From: CAYFTL01 sp964346145
GTDB taxonomy: Bacteria; Bacillota; Clostridia; Christensenellales; Aristaeellaceae
Direction: 5' to 3'
Assembly (NCBI GenBank): GCA_964346145.1
Contig: CAYFTL010000046.1
Span: 1-12,645, forward strand
Length of the DNA: 12,645 nt
Positions 7,570-12,645 of the stretch are shown one piece after another. Every line of letters starts with the position of its first letter. Position 1 is the stretch's first letter. The notes beneath the pieces were generated by a model. It saw only the letters and a list, made by a program, of their open reading frames with translations, was not told where the DNA came from and did no database searches. Position numbers and translations under genes: made by a program.

Positions 7570-7621
7570 AATTCCGGGTATTTTTCGCCCCGACTTGTAA
7601 AACCAACGCAATTTCGGGTAT
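7570..7621 (+). repeat. 12-bp direct repeat between divergent promoters, possible operator pair
   Basis: AATTCCGGGTAT (7570-7581) recurs as AATTTCGGGTAT (7610-7621), differing at one base, with starts 40 bp apart (about four helical turns). The second copy covers the start of the moxR -10; the first lies just upstream of the birA -35 region. The layout is what a cooperative regulator would need, but no binding protein is known. Confidence 0.4.
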
Positions 7622-7624
7622 ACT
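7595..7624 (+). promoter_or_regulatory. promoter of the moxR operon
   Basis: TTGTAA (7595-7600), an 18-bp spacer and TATACT (7619-7624) give a reasonable sigma-A type promoter. Transcription would start near 7631, leaving a leader of about 85 nt before moxR. Confidence 0.6.
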
Positions 7625-7665
7625 GGAATGTAATCAATTTTGCCAATTTGTATCATTGATAAACC

Positions 7666-7697
7666 GCTGCGATAGAACTACTTGCTGTAATCGCAGC
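7666..7697 (+). promoter_or_regulatory. inverted repeat in the moxR leader
   Basis: GCTGCGAT (7666-7673) and ATCGCAGC (7690-7697) are perfect inverted copies separated by 16 nt, ending 7 nt before the moxR ribosome site (AAAGGAGA, 7705-7712). In RNA this is a stable stem-loop near the start codon; in DNA it could be an operator. There is no U-tract, so it is not a normal terminator. A shorter palindrome, TATCATTGATA, lies at 7651-7661. Confidence 0.45.
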
Positions 7698-7716
7698 ACA
7701 TACAAAAGGAGAACAT

Positions 7717-8667
7717 ATGCAAGCTACTCAAAAGCTGTCTCAGCTACTCAAACAAAATATTGGTAAAGCGGTTGTAGGCAAGTCTGAAACCATAGATTTG
7801 TTGCTCATTGCTCTGCTGTGCAAAGGGCACGTGCTGATCGAAGACGTTCCAGGCGTGGGCAAAACCACATTGGTATCAGCATTGGCCCGTTCTTTGGATT
7901 GCAGCTTTAAGCGCATTCAATTCACCCCCGATATCACCCCGTCGGATATTACCGGATTTACCATGGCTAACCTAAAGACCGGCGAGCTCGAATATCACCA
8001 GGGGCTGATCATGAGCCAAATCGTGCTGGCCGATGAAATCAACCGCACTTCACCAAAAACTCAATCTAGCTTACTGGAAGTTATGGAAGAAGGGCAGGTT
8101 ACCGTGGACGGCATCACCTACCGCATGCCCCAGCCTTTCATCGTGCTGGCCACCCAAAACCCAGTAGATTTTGTGGGAACTTATCCGTTGCCCGAAGCGC
8201 AGCTGGATCGTTTCTTTATGCGCGTTTCCATGGGATATCCTACCCAAGAGGAAGAAGCCAATATTTTGGAGCGTTCCACCAGCGCAGTACCTCCTTTAGA
8301 AGAACTGCGCCCCATCTGCACGGCAAAGGATATTTCTACATTGCAAACGTATGTGAATAACGTATATTCCTCGCCCGAGGTGCGCAGCTATGTGTCTGCA
8401 ATTGCCGCGGCTTCGCGCAAGCACTCCGCGCTTCAGCTAGGCATTTCCACGCGCGGCGCCATCTTTTTGCAGCGCGCCGCGCAGGCCCACGCTCTACTCA
8501 ACAACCGGGATTATGTGTTGCCCGAAGATATACAGCGCATGACCACCCCGGTTCTCGCACACCGCATCGTTTTAAGCCCGGAAGCACGCATGCGCAACAT
8601 GACCCCTGAACGCGTGCTTCAGTCGGTGCTCGGCGCGGTACAAGTACCCGTAAAGGTATCCAGATAA
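7717..8667 (+). CDS. MoxR family AAA+ ATPase
   Basis: The 316-aa ATPase is of the MoxR type, thought to act as a chaperone that remodels or activates partner proteins, often ones with VWA-like domains. It shows Walker A DVPGVGKT (43-50), Walker B VLADE (103-107), sensor 1 ATQNP (145-149), EAQLDRF with the probable arginine finger Arg165, and a C-terminal lid domain. Length is typical. The ATG at 7717 has AAAGGAGA 4 nt before it. It is the first gene of a three-gene operon with DUF58 and transglutaminase genes, an arrangement seen in many bacteria, which makes the DUF58 protein its likely partner. The specific process served is unknown. Confidence 0.95.
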   Translation: MQATQKLSQLLKQNIGKAVVGKSETIDLLLIALLCKGHVLIEDVPGVGKTTLVSALARSLDCSFKRIQFTPDITPSDITGFTMANLKTGELEYHQGLIMSQIVLADEINRTSPKTQSSLLEVMEEGQVTVDGITYRMPQPFIVLATQNPVDFVGTYPLPEAQLDRFFMRVSMGYPTQEEEANILERSTSAVPPLEELRPICTAKDISTLQTYVNNVYSSPEVRSYVSAIAAASRKHSALQLGISTRGAIFLQRAAQAHALLNNRDYVLPEDIQRMTTPVLAHRIVLSPEARMRNMTPERVLQSVLGAVQVPVKVSR

Positions 8668-8668
8668 T

Positions 8669-9844
8669 ATGATTCGTTTGTCTGTCTTTTTTCTCTGTGC
8701 GCTGACTTTACTGGTGGTCGCTTTGTCCACAGGCGGCGCCATCTATTACCTGCTGTTTGCCATGATGGCCATGATGGCGGTTTTGTCCGCATTTTCATGC
8801 GCATGGATGTTGTTCAGCCTACGCATTCGTTGCACATACCCGCCCAGCCGGGTCGTGCGTGGAGAGTCCGCGTCCCTCTCTGTCGAATCCCAGCATTTTT
8901 GCCCGATTCCTGTGGGCAACATTCAAGTTTCCTTTTTCGGCCCGCAAACCGCAGGGATAGCAGAGAGTATCGATTTAAGCAGCGTTCCTTTTCGCAGGCG
9001 CTTATCCCATCACCATATGCGCTTTCCCCACCGCGGGCAGCATATCGTGGGCATCAACGCTTTGGAAGTCAGTGATATATTCGGGCTTTTCCATTTCAGA
9101 AAAAAAATAAAAGATCAAAGCGTGGTCATCAGCGTTATGCCGCGGGTAGTGGAATTGCCCCCCCTTGACCTGAGTTCCGGAGACTCTGGCCCTGAAACTT
9201 TTGCGCAAAATACTGACGATACAGCTTCCCCTTCCGACATACGCAACTATCAACAGGGCGATGCCTTGAAAAGAATACACTGGAAGTTGACCATGCGCAA
9301 ACGCGAGCTTATAGTGCGTACATACGAAGAATCGCCGCGCCCGGACACCCTGGTGCTGATGGATTGCAGCGCAATCAACGCTACACTTAATCAAGCGCTT
9401 CATATTGAGGATGCCTTGTGCGAAACAGCTGCTTCTTTAATTAAAGCCCAACTCCAGGCAGACTTTCCGGTGCGTATACCGCTGATGAGCCTAAACCCTG
9501 TAGAAATCTCCGGACAATCCAGTGCATCCTTTCCCATGTTCCTGGATGCACTGTCTGAAGTTCAGTTTGACGGAATTCATACATTCGAAAAGGTGTTGGC
9601 GCTGGAAATGCGCCGCATACAGCGCACCGGCGGCGTTATATTGATATCCTCCCGCCTGTCCATGCAGATAGCAGATGCCGCCGTGCAAATGCGGCGCACC
9701 GGCATGCAGGTATGCTTATGTTGGATCACCGATGCCCAGCGCGCGGAAACATTAGAAGTTTTGACGCGAATGGAGCTACAGGGCGTTCAGGTCAAGCGCA
9801 TCAACCCTTGGCAAGATGCCAACCTCGGCATGTTCAAGGCTTAA
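8669..9844 (+). CDS. DUF58 domain membrane protein
   Basis: The 391-aa product starts with two hydrophobic segments (about 4-24 and 26-50) that should anchor it in the membrane, then a soluble part. The DUF58 signature IRNYQQGDALKRIHWKLTMR (191-210) is clear, followed by KRELIVRTYEE. A VWA-like fold is suggested downstream by TLVLMDCSA (227-235), though the metal site is degenerate because DCSAI replaces the usual DxSxS. It starts 1 bp after the moxR stop, and only a weak AAAGG lies 12 nt upstream, so translation probably depends on moxR. DUF58 proteins are the usual partners of MoxR ATPases; their molecular function is not established. It is 28 bp upstream of the transglutaminase gene. Confidence 0.92.
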   Translation: MIRLSVFFLCALTLLVVALSTGGAIYYLLFAMMAMMAVLSAFSCAWMLFSLRIRCTYPPSRVVRGESASLSVESQHFCPIPVGNIQVSFFGPQTAGIAESIDLSSVPFRRRLSHHHMRFPHRGQHIVGINALEVSDIFGLFHFRKKIKDQSVVISVMPRVVELPPLDLSSGDSGPETFAQNTDDTASPSDIRNYQQGDALKRIHWKLTMRKRELIVRTYEESPRPDTLVLMDCSAINATLNQALHIEDALCETAASLIKAQLQADFPVRIPLMSLNPVEISGQSSASFPMFLDALSEVQFDGIHTFEKVLALEMRRIQRTGGVILISSRLSMQIADAAVQMRRTGMQVCLCWITDAQRAETLEVLTRMELQGVQVKRINPWQDANLGMFKA

Positions 9845-9872
9845 TATTTCCCCCGAAAGGAATCCCTTTGTA

Positions 9873-12248
9873 ATGAAATCGAAAAACAGGTTGCTGGATC
9901 TTTTAGGATCCGCGCTGATTGCTGTTTTGTTCAGCATTTCCTTGACGCTGGTGCTGGCCGAAGCGCTGATGCTGGCCGCGCCCATATGGCTTATACTGCT
10001 GTGTGGCGGCTTGGCAGCCATCGTGTGTGCAGGGTTTGCCTACAACCGACCCATACGCCTCGCAACCACAATCGCGGTTGTCATCGGTATCATCGCCAGC
10101 TACGCTGTCGACACCCGGCTCTTCGGCAATGTAATTGAGCTGATTGCCCAGGTTTGGAATCCAGCGCCCGACGTGGCCGTAATCGTTTCTGCCCATTCCG
10201 AAACCATAAGCTGTATCGTCGCCATACTGTTTTGTATCGCCTTTTTCCTGATGACACGCATGGCTGGCGGCATATATCCGGCACTGTGTTTAACGCTGAT
10301 ATTGCTGCTGAGCAGCTGGCTTTTGAGCAAACAGCTCAACTTCTGGCATACCCTTCCAGCGTTAATCGCCCTAGCGGCCATGTTCGCCCGTTCTTACGAG
10401 CACAAAACATCGTACTTCAAAGCTTTGCCGATGGCCTTGGTTGCGGCTTTGCTGGCAACCCTGCTGGTGCCTGCCGGGCATCCCACCTTCCAGCCGCTGG
10501 AAGAGGCAGCTGAAAGAATGCGCCAGCGATTTTACGATTATTTTATGTTCACCGATCCGCGAACGGCCTACTCAATTAGTTCAGACGGCTTTCAGCCCAA
10601 CGGCAATTCGCTGGGCGGCCCCGCCGATCCGGATGAGCGGGATGTAATGATGGTTAAAACCGATGTCCCTTTGATGCTGCGCGGATCCATACGACGCACC
10701 TATACCGGCTATTCCTGGGAGGATAGCGCTTACAACTCACGCTATGTGTTTGCCGATCCCATAAAGCGTAGCGCCAGAAACACAGTATTTGGCATTGATC
10801 TGCCTTCAGGCGATATGATTTTCCAGCTACAGGCGCAAGACTTATGGCCGATCTCCGAAGTGGACGCACACGTAACCATGTTGAATCCGGGTACCAGCAC
10901 GCTGTTTGTGCCCCACAGGTTGCAGGATCTATCGCTGGAAATGGATTCGGTGGCCTATTACAACAACAACGGTGAGGTATTCATCACGCGTAGCGTTGAA
11001 GATGGCGACGCCTACGGATTGAGCGCCCAAGTCATCAATAATATGGACACACAAAAGCTAGATGCGCTGCTGGCCTACTGCGCCCAACTATCCGATGGCG
11101 AATTCGCCGATGTCCAGTCAAACTACACGGCCCTGCCCAGCGGCGTGGAATCTGGGGTGTACAAGCTAACCGAAGAAATCGTAGCCAACGCCAACACGCC
11201 CTTCCAAAAAGCTCAGCTGATCATGGAGCATTTTCGAAGCGATCGCTATTCATACACTTTGGATGTAGATTATCCCCCTCAAAACCGCGATTTTGTTTCA
11301 TACTTTTTGCTGGAAAGCAAGGAAGGCTATTGCTCATATTTTGCCTCCTCCATGGCCGTTATGGCACGTATCGCTGGGTTGCCCTCCCGCTATGTGGAAG
11401 GATACATTCTCCCCAATGCGCAGAACGGCAATGTTATAGTTACCGGCAAAAATGCCCATGCCTGGGTTGAAATTTACTTTGAAGGCTTCGGTTGGATGAC
11501 ATTCGATCCTACCCCCGGCAACGAAGCGGACGATCCCATAGAGGATCCGGTGCCGCCGGAGGACGGCTCTGCCGATAACGAAAGCGATCCACCCGAAGAA
11601 ACCGAAGACTCCAGCGATGGCGCCGAGGAGGACGACTTTCAAAATGAAGAAGAGGACAACGATTCCCTATACAACGAAGATCCCACCCCCGAACCTGAAG
11701 ACGAAATGAACGACGAAGGCAGCGAAGACGAAGATCCCACGCGAGAACCGCCAGAGGGCGATTTAAACGATCCCAATACCGACGACACTCCCCCGCCACC
11801 TAACAGCTGGTGGAATATTGCCCTTACAACCCTCCTGGTACTGTGTATGCTGGGCGTCTTTGCATTCTGGATAGCACACCGCATACAAAAAACCAGGCCG
11901 GCGCAAGCGGCGGCACAACTAGAATCGGATAAAGATCGACTGCTCTTGTGGTACCGCGCTATATTGCAGGTGCTCAGCCAGCAAGGCCAGACGCCTGCCG
12001 GCGGCGAAACTCCCTTCCAGTTCGCACAACGCCTGATTTCCAGCGGCATAGCGCCTCAAGTTTTAAAAGCCCTGGTACAAACCCTAACCGAAAGCCAATA
12101 CGCCAACAAACCACCTTCACCAGAGGCTTTCGAAGCTGCCAACCTGGTTTATAAACAGCTGGCACAGCAACTCAAGCCCATCGAGCGCCTGCGGTGGTTG
12201 TGGCAGCGCCTGGTACACGGATTGGGCACCATACAAAACATTCCTTAA
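9873..12248 (+). CDS. membrane-anchored transglutaminase-like protein (TgpA type)
   Basis: The 791-aa product has about seven N-terminal membrane segments (within 11-200), an outer domain, a transglutaminase/papain-like core, a very acidic low-complexity linker (about 550-640, mostly D, E, P, N, S), an eighth membrane segment (about 648-668), and a cytoplasmic C-terminal domain (about 685-765) resembling DUF4129. The catalytic triad is intact: Cys487 in EGYCSYFAS, His529 in NAHAWVE and Asp545 in TFDPTPGN. Seven segments before the core put the enzyme outside and the tail inside if the N-terminus is cytoplasmic. It may crosslink or cut proteins at the envelope; the substrate is unknown. The ATG at 9873 has AAAGGA 11 nt upstream; the in-frame ATG at 9816 lies inside the DUF58 gene and would precede the first membrane segment by 30 residues. 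It is the last gene of the operon. Confidence 0.92.
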   Translation: MKSKNRLLDLLGSALIAVLFSISLTLVLAEALMLAAPIWLILLCGGLAAIVCAGFAYNRPIRLATTIAVVIGIIASYAVDTRLFGNVIELIAQVWNPAPDVAVIVSAHSETISCIVAILFCIAFFLMTRMAGGIYPALCLTLILLLSSWLLSKQLNFWHTLPALIALAAMFARSYEHKTSYFKALPMALVAALLATLLVPAGHPTFQPLEEAAERMRQRFYDYFMFTDPRTAYSISSDGFQPNGNSLGGPADPDERDVMMVKTDVPLMLRGSIRRTYTGYSWEDSAYNSRYVFADPIKRSARNTVFGIDLPSGDMIFQLQAQDLWPISEVDAHVTMLNPGTSTLFVPHRLQDLSLEMDSVAYYNNNGEVFITRSVEDGDAYGLSAQVINNMDTQKLDALLAYCAQLSDGEFADVQSNYTALPSGVESGVYKLTEEIVANANTPFQKAQLIMEHFRSDRYSYTLDVDYPPQNRDFVSYFLLESKEGYCSYFASSMAVMARIAGLPSRYVEGYILPNAQNGNVIVTGKNAHAWVEIYFEGFGWMTFDPTPGNEADDPIEDPVPPEDGSADNESDPPEETEDSSDGAEEDDFQNEEEDNDSLYNEDPTPEPEDEMNDEGSEDEDPTREPPEGDLNDPNTDDTPPPPNSWWNIALTTLLVLCMLGVFAFWIAHRIQKTRPAQAAAQLESDKDRLLLWYRAILQVLSQQGQTPAGGETPFQFAQRLISSGIAPQVLKALVQTLTESQYANKPPSPEAFEAANLVYKQLAQQLKPIERLRWLWQRLVHGLGTIQNIP

Positions 12249-12257
12249 TTTTTCCAT

Positions 12258-12295
12258 AAAAAAGATTCGGCAGGCTAGCTTGCCGAATCTTTTTT
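12258..12295 (+). terminator. intrinsic terminator of the moxR operon
   Basis: A 9-bp stem GATTCGGCA / TGCCGAATC, with an 8-nt loop GGCTAGCT, is flanked by AAAAAA before and TTTTTT after. It follows the transglutaminase stop by 9 bp. Because of the flanking A- and T-tracts it could stop transcription from both sides. Confidence 0.92.
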
Positions 12296-12377
12296 ATTCC
12301 ACGCTTTAATGCAATATCAAAAGTTTTTATGTAGCATAGGATAACATAAAGAGCGTCGCAGAAATTTTTACAAATTT

Positions 12378-12407
12378 AAAACCGACCCATTGAAATGGAT
12401 CGGTTTT
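12378..12407 (-). terminator. terminator of the right tRNA cluster
   Basis: Eight bases after the tRNA-Cys 3' end the minus strand forms AAAACCGATCCAT / ATGGGTCGGTTTT with a 4-nt loop, ending in a T-run. One central pair is U-G on the minus strand but C-A on the plus strand, which fits minus-strand transcription. The 82 bp between it and the moxR operon terminator hold nothing I can recognise. Confidence 0.8.
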
Positions 12408-12415
12408 GTTCACTA

Positions 12416-12490
12416 TGGAGGTGCCACCCGGATTTGAACCGGGGAATAAAGGTTTTGCAGACCTTGGCCTTACCGCTTGGCTATGGCACC
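12416..12490 (-). tRNA. tRNA-Cys(GCA)
   Basis: This is a 75-nt tRNA with acceptor GGTGCCA paired to TGGCACC, discriminator T (U73, as expected for Cys) and an encoded CCA. The anticodon loop is CTGCAAA, with GCA opposite bases 12456-12458. It is the last gene of the right tRNA cluster, 8 bp after tRNA-Gly. Confidence 0.96.
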
Positions 12491-12498
12491 AAACAAAA

Positions 12499-12573
12499 TG
12501 GAGCGGTAGACGAGACTTGAACTCGCGACATCCACCTTGGCAAGGTGGCACTCTACCACTGAGCTACTACCGC
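12499..12573 (-). tRNA. tRNA-Gly(GCC)
   Basis: This is a 75-nt tRNA with acceptor GCGGTAG paired to CTACCGC, discriminator T and an encoded CCA. The anticodon loop is TTGCCAA, with GCC opposite bases 12539-12541. It lies between tRNA-Phe and tRNA-Cys with 8-bp gaps on both sides, so all three share a transcript. Confidence 0.96.
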
Positions 12574-12581
12574 ACGCATTT

Positions 12582-12645
12582 TGGTGCCTCGGGGCGGAAT
12601 CGAACCACCGACACGTAGATTTTCAGTCTACTGCTCTACCGACTG
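12582..12645 (-). tRNA. tRNA-Phe(GAA), 5' end missing
   Basis: The visible 64 nt include part of the D-arm (CAGTCGGTAGAGC), the anticodon loop CTGAAAA with GAA opposite bases 12622-12624, the T-arm, and the 3' acceptor strand CCGAGGC with A and an encoded CCA. The window edge removes the 5' acceptor strand. Its promoter lies outside the window. Confidence 0.93.

Noticed and set aside
7666..7697. The moxR leader hairpin as an intrinsic terminator or attenuator
   Set aside because: There is no U-tract after the stem, and the moxR ribosome site follows within a few bases. It is kept only as a possible regulatory structure.

Overview
This looks like chromosomal DNA from a Gram-positive, clostridia-like bacterium (Firmicutes) of medium G+C. 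The reasons are strong AAAGGAGG-type ribosome binding sites, TTG and GTG starts placed by good Shine-Dalgarno sequences, sigma-A type promoters, and the family mix (DegV, YitT, an AXE1/CE7 esterase, BirA with an N-terminal HTH domain). No phage, plasmid, IS or CRISPR signature was seen, and the organism cannot be named from sequence alone.

Both ends are minus-strand tRNA clusters. On the left are tRNA-Pro(TGG), tRNA-Glu(TTC), a CAT-anticodon tRNA (Met or Ile2) and a tRNA-Asp(GTC) cut by the window edge, all behind a near-consensus promoter (TTGACG, 17 bp, TATAAT) and a structured leader. On the right are tRNA-Phe(GAA, cut by the edge), tRNA-Gly(GCC) and tRNA-Cys(GCA), followed by a terminator hairpin.

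Between them lie four transcription units. (1) A single minus-strand CE7-type carbohydrate esterase (521-1480). (2) A divergent plus-strand DegV-family lipid-binding protein (1649-2515) with a clear terminator. (3) A five-gene minus-strand operon read right to left: birA, a P1/S58 (DmpA/NylC-like) peptidase, acpS, a bifunctional NAD(P)HX epimerase/dehydratase, and a YitT-family membrane protein. The first four genes overlap or nearly abut. Two of them attach cofactors to carrier proteins (biotin, phosphopantetheine) and one repairs damaged NAD(P)H. (4) A divergent plus-strand operon of moxR (AAA+ ATPase), a DUF58 membrane protein and a large membrane-anchored transglutaminase-like protein, ending at a strong hairpin terminator. 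This MoxR/DUF58/transglutaminase trio is widespread but poorly understood, and probably acts at the cell envelope.

The less ordinary signals are a near-identical 12-bp direct repeat in the divergent birA/moxR promoter region, a perfect 8-bp inverted repeat in the moxR leader, an acid-rich linker in the transglutaminase protein, and a possible decayed small gene in the 2575-2819 gap. The window is otherwise mostly housekeeping, and no clearly new system was found.
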